Source: [Phialemoniopsis] sp. UDSM-2020
Lineage: Eukaryota; Ascomycota; Sordariomycetes; Thyridiales; Thyridiaceae
Direction of reading: 5' to 3'
NCBI GenBank assembly: GCA_018873225.1
Contig: JAEILZ010000003.1
Span: 2,108,001 to 2,172,000 of the forward strand
Length of the DNA: 64,000 nt
Within the stretch, counting starts at the first letter, position 1. Each line of letters starts with the position of its first letter. The notes below the pieces were generated by a model. It saw only the letters and a program-made list of their open reading frames with translations, made no database searches and had not been told where the DNA came from. This document shows positions 30,337 through 41,326 of the stretch, piece after piece. A program made the position numbers and the translations under genes.

Positions 30337-31686
30337 TCATAGAACCTTATTGGCAAAGCCAATCCGCTCGTTGCCGGCGTCAAAGACCACGTACATGGAC
30401 TTGAGCCAGGTGTCCCCGAGGATCCCGAATTCCATATCCGGGAATCCGTACTGAATGCCACCATAGCATTCATACTTGGTGATGTTCTCGAAGCTCATGT
30501 AGTGGCCAGGCACCTTGCCTACCCAGCCGTCGCTGAAGCCAAACTCGAAGTCCGGCAGTGAGTTGCTCTCGTTGCAAGGAAAAACATAGCCATCGAAGTA
30601 CTTGTTGAGATAGGCACCCGGGACCTGAGACCAGTACATGTCCACCAGCTCCTCCGGCATGAGCATGAGAGTAGTGCCCGTGTCGGCGACCATCGGCCAA
30701 TCGTGGATATACCAAACGTTCTGAGAGCTGATGTGAAAGCGCTCAAGATTGAATTTCCAGAAGTGTGATGTCGCCTCGACTTTATGATAGCTGATGTTGC
30801 CGATATATTTTCGCCGATCAATGTACTGCCAAGCAATGTCAGAGTGTATTCTACTTTACCATTCAGAAAATGGAATAACTGGAACCTACTCCGAAATCAT
30901 ATGTACCCTCAGCCTGGTACTTGAGGTCCACGGAGAAGACATTCTCGTCCAGTTGTTTGCCCAGTTGCTCGAGAATAGTTGGTTGTCTCGGCCACGCTGT
31001 GCTGGGATGATTGATGGCCAACCCCAGGAGACCAGACATGGACCGGTCGCTTGTGAGGGAGCTCGACACAGTCCCCGCAGATTCGATGGTCACATTGTTG
31101 AGGACCACACCACCGAGCTGAACGACGTCGTTGTATACCGTTCCAGCGGCAAAGCTGCCGTCGCCGTAGGAGATGGCCCATGTGGTGTTAGCAACCCGGG
31201 AGGACGACGTCGAGGACTCTGGTCGATAGATCTTCTGACCGTCCACCTGCCGTGAGGGTGTGTCGGAACTAAAGACCCATCTGTACATAGTTCTATGTCA
31301 GCCGTGATGTCGCTATTGCAAAGAAACGCATGGGGAACTCACAGATCTGCTGAGCCAGTGTCGAGATCGAGGTGGACCATTTGGGGAGGTGTTCCAACGA
31401 GGACGGGGCTCAGATACTCTCTATCATTGGTCTGATTCCAAGCAGGCACACTGCCCTTGCCTGGGCTTGTGCCTTTGCCAACCGGGGTATTGCTGTCGGT
31501 GAAGTGCTCCGGGAGAGGTACGCCATATTTCTGAGATATCTTCAGATACTCTCGACGAGGGTTGAATTGGTATCTAGGGTTGTACACGGCAGGCACAGAG
31601 AATGATGATACTTCTCTCGAATAGGGACGCGCATCGACCGTAACGAAAAGCAGCACAGCGACGAGAATCAGCTGGAGGACCTCCAT
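30337..31686 (-). CDS. Secreted pepsin-like aspartic protease
   Basis: Three exons, 31686-31343, 31280-30890 and 30825-30337, give 407 residues. The start ATG encodes a clear signal peptide (MEVLQLILVAVLLFVTVDA, then RPYS). A propeptide follows to about residue 85. The two catalytic aspartates are visible: DLDTGSADLW (Asp109) and VADTGTTL (Asp293). The flap region is ISYGDGSFAAGTVYNDVV. Other pepsin hallmarks are GLLGLAI and the C-terminal GFPDMEFGILGDTWLKSMYVVFDAGNERIGFA. N-glycosylation sequons are present (NQTN, NVTI, NESN, NITK). There is no C-terminal Ser/Thr-rich tail or GPI signal, so the enzyme is likely freely secreted or vacuolar. It belongs to family A1; the specific role is unknown. 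Confidence 0.94.
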
Positions 31687-32835
31687 CGTTGGCCCCTGTG
31701 TGAACGAGCGATGTGGCTGTCTATTGCCTTTGAAGGAAAAGCAGATGCAGGCCCTGCAAAAGAGGGAATTGGCAGGGCTTTTTATGAGCCTGTCGAAGGA
31801 AGAAAAAAAAACGAAAGTGGTAAAGTAAAGAGTGAGTGTCGTCATACACGGGGTTGCCACGCATGGAGAAGGACCTGCTTGGGGTGTTCTTGCCTTCCAA
31901 TGTGAGACGAAGCTAAGTTGGACGAGTGGATGAATGTGTGGTGAATGTGTGGTGAGAACCCATTCCCCTGCATCGATTTCAAATAGAAAAGGGGTAAAAA
32001 AGAAAAGTGAGTCACTTGCTGTCGTCTCACATAGAAGGTTATTTGGAAGTCAAGGTCGAAAACGGGTGAAGTGTATTTGAACATCGAGGGCAGCTTTCCG
32101 AGGTAAACAATAGCTAAATCTTGTACAAGCTCGGTTGGAAACAGCTGTGCAAGGAGAGGAGCTGATCTCGTACTACCCAATTACTGAAATCACTCTTTTG
32201 ACAATTCCGTCATTAAGAGCACTTTGGCTCGATGTTGGTCACCGAAGTGCAATCTGAGGGCCGAATACCTGAAGGTAGTGATGCAACTTGCCATGTGGTT
32301 GCCGCATGTTTGCTCTAATCAACTGGAAAATACCGGGGCGAGAAAACGGAGCTATCTGCCTTACAGACCGAAAAGACTAGGTACATATCAGGGGCTGGCT
32401 GGTACGAGTCGGACGTTGTCCTCTGCAGCTGCATCAAGCGGCATGTCTCTACCTCGCCTGCGGCAAGTTACAAACACGGCTCCTGTGAGACAAACAGATG
32501 TTGAGCTGCATGTAAGCGGTGACGAAGCAAACCTCACAGAAAACTCCCCAGTCCTCCTCGTCCACACGCTGCGCTGCGTTACCTCTCTGAGGGATACAGG
32601 TCGCCATCAGTGTTGGGTTAAGTGCAACAAGAAAATATGCAGTAACGTGCTTGGCGAGGTCCTGAATAGATGTTCGGGTTTCAAAAGGCCGCATACTAAC
32701 GGAAGCGGTGGCGTAGCATATGTCCTCACTGGCAGCAAAATTGCAAGGCTCGTGTGGATGTGGTATATTTGCTGATGCTCATTTCTACGTCAAATCATCC
32801 GGAACTCCAAGACCCGGTCTAACTACCATGACAGA
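31687..32835. other. intergenic, protease promoter and LHS1 3' flank
   Basis: Upstream of the protease (-) and downstream of LHS1 (-). Contains an 11-bp tandem repeat at 31931-31952. The plus-strand frame at 32224-32775 has no recognisable domain. Nothing else seen. Confidence 0.5.
31931..31952. repeat. 11-bp direct tandem repeat
   Basis: TGAATGTGTGG is repeated twice without a spacer about 250 bp upstream of the aspartic protease start. It could be a paired regulator site or simple slippage. Confidence 0.8.
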
Positions 32836-35800
32836 TTACAACTCGTCATGCTTGACGGTCTCACTCTCCTTGCTGTCCTTCTTGGCATCCTTCTGTTCCT
32901 GCTCCGCCTTGTATCGCTTCAGAATCTCCTCGAGCTCCTCGTTGCTGGGTATTTCGCCATTCTCGCCAAGCTTGATTGTCTGGCCACCAACGGGCTCCTC
33001 CGTCTTCGTGGACTTGGACTTCTTCGTCTTGCTTGACTTCGCCTTCTTCTTGTTCTTGCCTTCAAAATTCCTGACAGCCTTCATGGCAAGGTCCATACCT
33101 GCCTTGTCAAGCTGCTCACGCTTGGCCTTCAGCTCCTTGAGGGTAAGGACGGGATCGTCTTTGGGGCCGAGCTTGGCCTGCTCTGCAACCTTCTTTTCCA
33201 GCCATGCTGTGATGGTTTGGAACAGGTCCTCGCTCTCCTTGAGGTCTTCTAGGGTGTACAAAGGTGGGACTGGACCACGCTCCTCAACGTCTTCCGTAGC
33301 AGGATCTTTGGCAGTGGCAGTGGTGGAAGCGGCATCCTCGTCCTCAAGACCATCGAAGTCGTCCTTGGAAGGCGCAGCCGTTGTCGAAGAGGTATCAGTT
33401 GTAGTAGAGGAGGCTGAAGAGGAGGCCTTGAATGCCTCGTGCTCAGCAATCTTTTCCTTGATTGACTTTACGAAGTCGTCGGTTTGTTTCAGAGCATCCT
33501 TGAGCCCGTCGACGAGCTCGGGTCGCTTTGCGGTTTCATCTATACGGTTCTGGATGGGGCCAACAATGTCTTGCAATGCCTTGAGCCTCTTTTTCAAGTC
33601 CTCCCGTGAAGCATCTGCACCGTCGCCGTAGAGCCAATCACTCGCTTCGCTGCTCTGCTTCTCCAAATCTGATCGTTCAGCATCCTTCGAAACGGCAATG
33701 AAAGACTCGCTGTCGAGCAGATCACGCACTTTGTACGTGAAAGCCTCGAGTTGGTTAAGAGCCTCTTCTCTCTGCTGTCGTGCCCTGTCAGAAGCAGCGA
33801 AAGTCTTGAGACGATCTTTCAGCGACGAGATATCAGCCTTGGAGAGCTGGGCACTGCCCGACTTTTCAAGACTGTAATCAACAGGAATGGCGATCAGCTT
33901 TTGCTTCGGGGTCTTGTCCTTGGCTTCTTCGGTTTCAGCAGTTGAGCTGGGTGTTGTGGTCGTTGTCGAAGACGTCTGGGTAGAGGCAGATGAAGAAGAA
34001 GAGGCAGGCTCCGTAGTGGTCGAGGAAGCATCGAATAGAGTCTCTTCTTCGCTTCCAGTTGACTCGCCGTCTTTGAGCGGCTCTTGGTCCTTATTCTTGC
34101 CAAAACCGAAGAGGTTCTTGACGCCGTCAACGAACCCCTCCTTCTCCTGGTCTTCAACCTCGCACTCAACAGCAGCCTTCGTAATCTCAACTTCGCCGTT
34201 CTCGCCGCTCAGGCGCATAGCGACCTTGAAAGAAGCGGTGCTCGTATCGCAGCCATGCTTATCAGCCAGCATTGCGACGGTGGCAGTCAGATTCTTCGTT
34301 GTGAACAGCTTCGTGGGTCTCTCTACCAAGTCAGACGCGGTCGCTTGGGAAGGGACCTGTTGGTAAAATTCAACCGTGAAATCTTCCTTGTTGTTGAAGG
34401 TGATCTCCTTGGGTTGAGCGCCGAGATGAGAGGTAGGTGTCCAGAGGCGCTGTTGCTGGATCTTGTCCTTGCTGTTGGTCCACTTCATGCCGACAGGGTA
34501 CGATGCACCCTCCGATACACGGATTTCCTTGACACGGAAGCTGGGGCTGATGTCAGCGGCCCTGAAGCCCGCTCCGAACACAGCAGCCTCGTCCGAGTTG
34601 ACGTTAGTGCGAAGCTTATCCGCATTGCCAAAAAGTTGCTCCAGCTGCTTTTGGACGAACGGGGTCCGAGTGGCACCTCCATGAAGGATCACAGAGTCGA
34701 GGTCTGCTTCCTTCAGACCAGCCATCTCCAAAGCATTGCGTACGGCAGAAGCCACCCGCTCAGCGTGGGCCTCAGCCATGGACTCGAAGGCGGCGCGCTC
34801 GATCTTGTACTTGAAGTCGACGTCATCGAAAAGGCCTTCAAAGCTTGCTTGAGTGTTGCTGTTGGCACTAAGGATGTGACGCAGCCTCTCAGCCTCCTTG
34901 GTCAACTTGGCGACGGCGCGGCCGTGAGCCTTGACCTTGTCGACTGTGACGCCAGCCTTCTTTGCGGCGGGCGACTCGACAAACTTGGTAACCATGTCAT
35001 CGACGATAAGAGAGTTCAGGGCGTCGCCGCCCAATGTCCGGTCCCAGCCACTGCCCAGCACCTGTACCTCCTGCACAGTCTTGTTGAATTTCCCAATGTC
35101 CTTCACGGTGCGGCTCTGGAACTTCATGACGGTAGCCTTCGTAGACCCCGCGCCCATGTCGAAGACCATGTGGATTTCGGGCTTCGCGCCGTCGTTCACA
35201 TTGGGAAATTGTCGGCTCGTCGCGTAGTTGAGGCCGACCGCGAGTCCGTCGCTGATCAGAGACAAAACACGCAGCCCAGCAAGCTCGGCTGCCAGCTCTA
35301 CTGTGCGCTTCTCTTCAACGGTATAGAAAGGAGGTACAGTGAGGACGACGGAGCGGACGGTGGTACCAGAGCCTGCCAGAGACTCCGCATTCTTCTGAAC
35401 GCTTTGCAGCTGCATCGCCAGAAGCTCCTCCACCAGCCAGGCGTCCTCCTCGGGAGTGAATGCTCCCTTGCTCTTGAAAGCCGCCGTGTTTCTGATCTTG
35501 TCCGCCTCGAGCTGGAGACCCGGATGTCTCGCTGCGTATTCTTGGACGACGGGATCGGTGACAGGTAGGCCCAGGAGAGTCTTAAGGTTGGGGTAGACAT
35601 CGCCGGAGAATCGCGGGGCTATGGCCATGGCATCGGAGCCATAGAGTCGTTCGGGGTAGGCGCCTGACTTTGGCGCATTCTGTGACGGCTTGAAAGCGAC
35701 GGCGGAGGCTTCCTTTCTCCTCGAGTCCTTTGTCAAGACGATCTCCAAGGGAATGCCTGGCTTGACCAGCGCTGCCTTGATGTATTCCGTGCCAAGGTCA

Positions 35801-35895
35801 ATGCCTAATACGGCAGACACTGCGAAGACATTGGCAGAGAAGAAGAAGATGGCGCAAAGGAAGAGCGACAAAGGGGACCACCCAGCTCGCGCCAT
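32836..35895 (-). CDS. LHS1: LHS1/GRP170: ER-lumenal Hsp70-family chaperone and nucleotide exchange factor
   Basis: Single exon, 1019 residues. The start ATG at 35895 (MARAGWSPLSLFLCAIFFFS) gives a signal peptide ending near AVSA; the frame is open upstream but has no earlier ATG. The Hsp70 ATPase domain begins at residue 30: LGIDLGTEYIKAALV. It contains VLTVPPFYTVEEKRTV, MVFDMGAGSTKATVM and VILHGGATRTPFVQKQL. After the beta domain comes a long acidic, Ser/Thr-rich insert (about residues 610-700), typical of the Hsp110/Grp170 group. The extended alpha-helical C-terminal region follows, with Lys-rich stretches. The protein ends in KHDEL, a fungal ER-retrieval signal. LHS1 acts as exchange factor and holdase for the ER Hsp70 Kar2/BiP in protein import and folding. 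The antisense strand is open for 494 codons, a codon-bias shadow. Confidence 0.96.
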   Translation of the reverse strand: MARAGWSPLSLFLCAIFFFSANVFAVSAVLGIDLGTEYIKAALVKPGIPLEIVLTKDSRRKEASAVAFKPSQNAPKSGAYPERLYGSDAMAIAPRFSGDVYPNLKTLLGLPVTDPVVQEYAARHPGLQLEADKIRNTAAFKSKGAFTPEEDAWLVEELLAMQLQSVQKNAESLAGSGTTVRSVVLTVPPFYTVEEKRTVELAAELAGLRVLSLISDGLAVGLNYATSRQFPNVNDGAKPEIHMVFDMGAGSTKATVMKFQSRTVKDIGKFNKTVQEVQVLGSGWDRTLGGDALNSLIVDDMVTKFVESPAAKKAGVTVDKVKAHGRAVAKLTKEAERLRHILSANSNTQASFEGLFDDVDFKYKIERAAFESMAEAHAERVASAVRNALEMAGLKEADLDSVILHGGATRTPFVQKQLEQLFGNADKLRTNVNSDEAAVFGAGFRAADISPSFRVKEIRVSEGASYPVGMKWTNSKDKIQQQRLWTPTSHLGAQPKEITFNNKEDFTVEFYQQVPSQATASDLVERPTKLFTTKNLTATVAMLADKHGCDTSTASFKVAMRLSGENGEVEITKAAVECEVEDQEKEGFVDGVKNLFGFGKNKDQEPLKDGESTGSEEETLFDASSTTTEPASSSSSASTQTSSTTTTTPSSTAETEEAKDKTPKQKLIAIPVDYSLEKSGSAQLSKADISSLKDRLKTFAASDRARQQREEALNQLEAFTYKVRDLLDSESFIAVSKDAERSDLEKQSSEASDWLYGDGADASREDLKKRLKALQDIVGPIQNRIDETAKRPELVDGLKDALKQTDDFVKSIKEKIAEHEAFKASSSASSTTTDTSSTTAAPSKDDFDGLEDEDAASTTATAKDPATEDVEERGPVPPLYTLEDLKESEDLFQTITAWLEKKVAEQAKLGPKDDPVLTLKELKAKREQLDKAGMDLAMKAVRNFEGKNKKKAKSSKTKKSKSTKTEEPVGGQTIKLGENGEIPSNEELEEILKRYKAEQEQKDAKKDSKESETVKHDEL

Positions 35896-37508
35896 GGTGG
35901 CAATCGGTCGTCTGAGCTCGACACAGCCCAGGAGGACACAAGGTGTTATTGAGTGAAGGTCGTTGTGTGGGGAGTAGAGCGGAAAGCAAGCACAGATGTA
36001 ACCGTGCTCACCATCTACTTTATTAGAATGACAATGTAGAGCAAGGAAGTAGACAAAGAAAAGTCCAGTGGGTAGTAACACAGACGACGACTATGTACTC
36101 CGTAGTAGGCCTGGCAAAGTAATCTGGCCTCAAAAAGATTCGACCCTCTTCTATCCCTGGTGGTGGTGAATTGGCTTTGTGAGGATGGAGTTTCACAGGG
36201 CCTGACCACCTGTTCTGAATTACCCTTAGTTAACAGTTATGTCACAACGACTTGGCGCCACGAAGAGGACAGCTTTGGATTTTGGTGGCCCCCTGGTCTG
36301 TTCCTGGGATGATAACACCGATAAGCCTGCCATTGGCGCGATAAGCAAGAATCTCCACTGAAAAAAATGTCCCTGGCCCCCCCCCTGGGGCTTGGAGCTT
36401 GGCTCTCAAGGCCCTGGTGGTGGTGGGGTGGCTGGCTGACTTGGTTTCACTCCTGGCACAAGGAATTATGCATTTGCACACATGCACACACACATGTGCA
36501 AAGTGCTGGCCAGAGACAATAAGCAGTGCTGAAAGGTTGACTGGTCTTCTTTGGAGCGATGGGAAGTGAGGGTCATACATATCCTAGTAAATGAACACTG
36601 TCGTCTCGCCTCATCTCGTCTCATTTCATGTCGACTCGCCTCGCTAGCTTCGTTGTCCTCGGCGACAATGCTGTACGCAGAAGAAACATTGGAATTGTAC
36701 GATGAAATCTTGTGACGCTAAGTCTTCTACCATATCATCTCTACTCGAAGGTTTGTTTTGACTTGCACCAGAACAACAGTCCGTTCTTCAGGGCATGTGG
36801 TTATGGAGGCAGTTCCGGAGCCGCGGCACATACGATGCCAGCCAACCTGGATCCACGCCTTCGACACGGGACATCCATCTATATATGCAGCTCCCCAGCC
36901 CACGTCGAAATGTCAAAACAGACAGTCTCTGCAAGTCGCCAATCTAAGGCTGCAGAAACTGAGATCTCCCGTTGAAAAGTGATCTGCAGAGCTGGTCGCA
37001 GCAATACCACAGTCGGGCATGACGTCCCTGTGTCATATAGATGACCGGGCTTATTGCGGGATGTATACGGTTATTTTCGTCAATCTCATCTCGGCTCTCG
37101 TCCGCCGGCTGCGGGGAAACAATCGGCGCATGGAAGCCGTAGTGAGCTTTGCTATCCCGGAATCTGCCCAAAAAGGGGCTCTCAATCTGGCTAATATGTC
37201 CCGGCACGTCCACACCGTTTCCACCAGGTCGTTCGCGCCGTAGCTCGCCTCTTCACCGTTGAGGACCTTCAGGGGCCAAGATCTGAATCCTGGATATTCA
37301 TTGCATGATGAGGTTTCTGCCGAAGGTAGGCTGTATATTATGAGCATATAAGACTTTTCCCATTACGTGGCGTGCACTCCAAAGCTTTGGTATATATGGG
37401 CGTGACTACAAGCCATCCTTCACAGTATTCACATAGACCTGAAGGAAAACACGACCGAAGTTCATCTTGCTTTGGAAACAACTATAATCAACCCTATTCA
37501 TCACCAGT
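35896..37508. other. intergenic, divergent promoters
   Basis: Between LHS1 (-) and the secreted protein gene (+). Contains a CA-rich inverted element near 36473-36503 and TCTCG/CTCGTC repeats at about 36600-36645. No gene seen. Confidence 0.55.
37391..37397 (+). promoter_or_regulatory. candidate TATA box of the secreted protein gene
   Basis: TATATAT lies 118 bp upstream of the start codon at 37509, a usual fungal distance. A second TATAAG lies about 45 bp further up. Confidence 0.45.
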
Positions 37509-38096
37509 ATGCGTCTCGATCAGTATATCGCACTGGCTGCCGCCGGCCTTGCCAGCTCCGCATTGGGGGCCAAGTGCACAGCCGACAAGGTCATCGATAA
37601 TTTTGTTTCATTTGCCAACAAGACCAACAGCTTGCAGTCAGTCAGCGGAGGTGAGTGCCGAGAGCTGTCGCCGCTGAGCTTCGCTCTAATGACAAGATCT
37701 AACGCGGTTGAACCAGATGATGGATCTATGACATCGATCAGTGCGACTGGCACGACCTTGACTTTCACTCCCAAGGCCGGGTCGTACTTCTATGAGAACT
37801 TTCCCTGCACCAATGCAGCCGCAGACAGCTACAACGCTCTGGCTTTCACTTTGAGCGGTCCTGCGCAGTCCTCGTTTCTCATCGAGATGCAGTCTCGTGC
37901 CAATTGCGAGGCCACCAGCTACACCAGTACTTACCACAACGTGACTGTTCCTGCCGCAGCAGGTGCAGTCACTATTCCCCTAAATGACTTTGCCAACGCG
38001 AGTCTTTCTGCTATAACCTCGTTCACTTGGTCTACATTCAACAAGACTGGCTCGGCCTACACGATGAGCAACATCCACCTTGTCTGCGCCAAGTGA
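37509..38096 (+). CDS. Small secreted galactose-binding-like protein
   Basis: Two exons, 37509-37650 and 37717-38096, give 173 residues. A signal peptide is clear (MRLDQYIALAAAGLASSALG, then AKCTADK). The mature protein is a beta-rich domain: VIDNFVSF, then DDGSMTSISATGTTLTFTP, SYFYENFPC, ALAFTLSGPAQSSFLIEMQ, and ITSFTWSTF with a final HLVCAK. This pattern recurs in fungal secreted proteins and in carbohydrate-active enzymes as a galactose-binding/CBM-like beta-sandwich. Four cysteines could form two disulfides. There are several N-glycosylation sequons (NKT, NVT, NAS). There is no GPI tail. The 66-nt intron has no in-frame stop, so retention would insert 22 residues. A cell-wall or effector-like role is possible but not shown. 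Confidence 0.85.
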   Translation: MRLDQYIALAAAGLASSALGAKCTADKVIDNFVSFANKTNSLQSVSGGECRELSPLSFALMTRSNAVEPDDGSMTSISATGTTLTFTPKAGSYFYENFPCTNAAADSYNALAFTLSGPAQSSFLIEMQSRANCEATSYTSTYHNVTVPAAAGAVTIPLNDFANASLSAITSFTWSTFNKTGSAYTMSNIHLVCAK

Positions 38097-38452
38097 AAGG
38101 GTCAGATTATCTAACTGCTGAATTCACGATATATAAGTTAGTATGGAAGGCACCAAGTGATTCATTAGAAAAGAAAGACGTCGAGTAGTGTTGCGAAATT
38201 GCTGTTTATAGTGCCAGGGGTACCTTGCTTTTCATCTGTATATAGTTGGACTATAGTTGTGGAGAGCACATAGACTACGAGCAATGCTGTGATCCGAATG
38301 ATTACTCGCGAGTGACTCTTGGATCTATAGTCCAGTGTACTGCACGGACGAGCCTCTTTTCATTTTGCACTTTCATAATTGACTAGATTACAACCACTTG
38401 TAACACGACTAGATCGTAATTTATCTATTAGGCAAACTAAGGCGCTGATCTA
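38097..38452. other. convergent 3' intergenic region
   Basis: AT-rich tail region between the secreted protein gene (+) and the SDR gene (-). No coding signal. Confidence 0.55.
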
Positions 38453-39288
38453 TCAATGGAGACCACCGCTTAAGAGTAGGCTTTGCCCTGTCATATAGCC
38501 AGTTCGACATAGCATCATGACAACATTAGCGACCTCTTGTGGCGTTCCAAGCCTGCCAACAGGGATATTCTTTACGTCTCCCGGAGTGCCTTCCACAAAC
38601 TTAGCATCCGGAATCATTCCTGTGTCGCCGATCATGGCTGGCGCCACATCATTCACGGTGATCCCATCAGCTGCGTGTTTCCTGGCCAGGTTCTTCATCA
38701 TCCCCGTCATACCCGCCTTACTGGCTGCATAGTGGCAGCCATTGATGCCACCACCTTGACCGGCGATGGACGAAATAAAGATTATACGGCCCCATTTGCG
38801 CTCCGTCATGCCTGGAATGCACCCTTTACAGAGTATAAAAGCTGCTCGCAGGTTCACCGTCAACGTGTGGTCAAACTCGTCGAGCGGAATATCGGTGATC
38901 TTTGGAATCCGCTTGCCGTATCCTGCGTTGGGGATGAGAATGTCCGGAGTCCGGCTGTGCGCCGCCTCGACATCGCTTAGCAGAGAGTTTAGTCCATCTG
39001 CAGATGCCATGTCCACCTGATGAGTCGAGATCTTGCCAGCATGTCCGTCCTTCTTCTTGAGTAGTTCCACAAGCTCGTCAACCGCAGCCTTGTTTTGGTT
39101 GTAGGTTAGGGCAAGTGAGACGCCTTGTCCCCAGAGCTCTATAGCACATGCTCTACCAATGCTGCAAGGAAGTCAATAAATAAATTGGAAATAACTTTTA
39201 GAGTAACAAGTGACGGCGATACTCACCCACCTGATGCCCCCGTGATCAGGACCAGTCTACCCGTTACCGTGTTGTCTACTACACTCAT
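38453..39288 (-). CDS. Short-chain dehydrogenase/reductase (FabG-like)
   Basis: Two exons, 39288-39227 and 39161-38453, give 256 residues. Exon 1 encodes MSVVDNTVTGRLVLITGASG and the join completes the cofactor motif TGASGGIGRA. Other classical SDR signatures are ILIPNAGYG (NAG), VNLRAAFILCK, ISSIAGQGGGINGCHYAASKAG (Ser...Tyr-x3-Lys) and the final TGQSLLLSGGLH. The overall match is to 3-oxoacyl-(acyl carrier protein) reductase-like SDRs, which usually use NADP(H). The substrate cannot be told from sequence. No targeting signal is visible. No biosynthetic enzymes lie next to it. Confidence 0.93.
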
Positions 39289-40097
39289 GTTGACACTTCG
39301 ACTGGGCTCCTCGAAATTGTGTCCTCCTAAATAGGATCTTCAAGAAGATGATGAGAGCTTGGTGCGGACCTCTGAATGGGCTAAATTGATTGATGGAGGA
39401 GAATGACAGTAGAGTTGCCGTACCTACCCCGCTACGAGAGTGCTTCCTGACATGTACGCTAGGAGGGGTGATATGGAGCCGATGTGGAGGTGCTTGAAGA
39501 GTGAATCCTGTGAAGTCTTATAATGACGATGGTGTCATGCCGTCAAGGCTAGACAAGATGCAATGACTTGATTGGAAATTATCACAATGATTGGTGCGAT
39601 CTTGAAATATACCCCCCGAAAGGAGCGTACATTAGGCGTAGTTTTCACATCAAGGTTGCATCTGTGTCGGAGCACATACAGCGAGACTTACTTAGGCCGA
39701 TTGATTGATAAAATGGACGTCGTATCTCATATGAAGAGAACTGATATGTTTCAATTGAATCTTGTGTTGCGCGATTCAGGAAATTTCTGATGTCGTGTGT
39801 TGCTGGATAAAATGAGAAATGCTGCACTAGGCAGCTCGGCGCCAGACCGCTTCGCCTGTGTCTCAACGCCCTGGTTCTCGGGCCACGTTGTGTCATCCTG
39901 AAAGGTTGCAACTACATATCTAGTTTGATTGTCTCCCGAAGCAAGAAGGACATCTGAATTATCTCGATACTTCCACTGATAGGCTCTGGAAGAAGTATAC
40001 GACAAAGAAGGACCTTGCTCGCTCGAGGTGGAGATTTCGCTGGTGTGGAACACAAGCACCCTTTGCGCTCCTTGAGCTGTGTGCTCAACCACCAAAG
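39289..40097. other. divergent intergenic region
   Basis: Between the SDR gene (-) and the GNAT gene (+). Short frames only; no gene seen. Confidence 0.55.
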
Positions 40098-40964
40098 ATG
40101 GCTGCTCAAGGCACACCGTTCGTAGCGCTCTTGGAGCCGTCAAACCTTGACGGCTACGACCCAAACCAGCCGCGGTCCCAGCAGCCCTCGTCCATCCCGG
40201 CCACCTTCCTCGACGCCATGGAGGTGCGGCAGACGGTCTTCGTGGAGGAGCAAAAAGTGCCCGCGGACGCCGAGTTCGACCAGGACGACCCGCGGTGCTG
40301 CCACTTCGTCGTCTACGCCAGCGTGAACCAGACCGTCGAGCCCGAGCAGCGCGACGCGGCCGGCAACGTGGTCAAGCCGCGCAGGAGCGAGTCCCGCAGC
40401 CAGCCGGTGGGCACCGTCCGCCTCGTGCCGTTCCCGCACCCGCCGCATCCGGACCCGGGCGCCGTGTACGCCATGCGGGACGGCAGCTTCGTCAGGACCG
40501 GCACCATGGGCGCGGACGGCAAGGTGGTCCCCGCTGAAGCCGGCGCGGAGCCGGAGCTGGACGCAGAGCCGCCCTTTGCAGAGGACAGGGCCACGGCATT
40601 ACACGACGGCAAGGAGCCGTATGTCAAACTGGGACGGCTGGCCGTTGTCAAAGAATACCGGGGCCACAAAATTGGGCGCCTGCTGGCCAATACTGCGCTC
40701 GAGTGGATGAGGGAGCACCCTAGCTATTTCAATCCCAGTGTTGCAAACATGGGATTCGAACAATTGGGGATTGACAAAGCAAGTGACATCCCCAAATTTA
40801 ACGGTCTCGTGTGCGCTCATGCGCAAACGCAGGCCTCAGCAGCTTGGAAGAAAATGGGCTTCGTTGTTGACGAGGGCATGGGCACTTGGTGGGAAGAAGG
40901 CATGGAGCATGTAGGCATGTTCAAAAGATTAGATGTCAAGCCTGAGCAGCCATTGCCAGTATGA
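40098..40964 (+). CDS. GNAT-family N-acetyltransferase
   Basis: Single exon, 288 residues, ATG in a good context (AAGATGGCT). GNAT enzymes move an acetyl group from acetyl-CoA to an amine. The N-terminal strand-helix is AMEVRQTVFVEEQKVPADAEFDQDD, as in ElaA/YjcF-like members. The CoA-binding motif A is VKLGRLAVVKEYRGHKIGRLLANTAL, with the R-G-H-K-I-G pyrophosphate loop. Motif B follows (CAHAQTQASAAWKKMGFVV). Two features are unusual: a Pro-rich linker and a Gly/Glu/Pro insert (about residues 120-175) between the VGTVRLVPF strand and motif A. The 5' half is very GC-rich compared with the 3' part. The substrate is unknown. Confidence 0.9.
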   Translation: MAAQGTPFVALLEPSNLDGYDPNQPRSQQPSSIPATFLDAMEVRQTVFVEEQKVPADAEFDQDDPRCCHFVVYASVNQTVEPEQRDAAGNVVKPRRSESRSQPVGTVRLVPFPHPPHPDPGAVYAMRDGSFVRTGTMGADGKVVPAEAGAEPELDAEPPFAEDRATALHDGKEPYVKLGRLAVVKEYRGHKIGRLLANTALEWMREHPSYFNPSVANMGFEQLGIDKASDIPKFNGLVCAHAQTQASAAWKKMGFVVDEGMGTWWEEGMEHVGMFKRLDVKPEQPLPV

Positions 40965-41326
40965 GACTGGAGGAATGGAACGGCCATCAATGATAGACTT
41001 GTAGAACCATGTTAATAGAGGCACTTGACAATTGGTTTGAGATCCGAGCCTTTGCACACTTGGGCTGGCCTTCCAAGACGAGATCCCCTGGCATCACTTT
41101 CGTACGTATCACATCAAAAACGCTTGGGTCGTACGTAGTTGATGTCAATGTTTCATGATTTGCTCTCCGTAGAGCTAGCTTTTTTAATATGAGAGCCCTA
41201 ATTGACAAGAGTGCCCTGAAAACCGCATCCGCCAAACCTGAACGCGCAAATGCAGATTCCGTAGAGAACACATGCCTGGTTTCGCGCCAAACCCGTGATC
41301 GAATGCCACAACACCATCCAAGCCCT
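40965..41326. other. convergent 3' intergenic region
   Basis: Tails of the GNAT gene (+) and uS7 gene (-). No coding signal. Confidence 0.55.

Noticed and set aside
34084..35568. 494-codon open frame on the plus strand opposite LHS1
   Set aside because: It runs exactly antisense to the well-supported LHS1 coding region, and its product has no domain. GC-biased third codon positions of LHS1 explain the missing stops.
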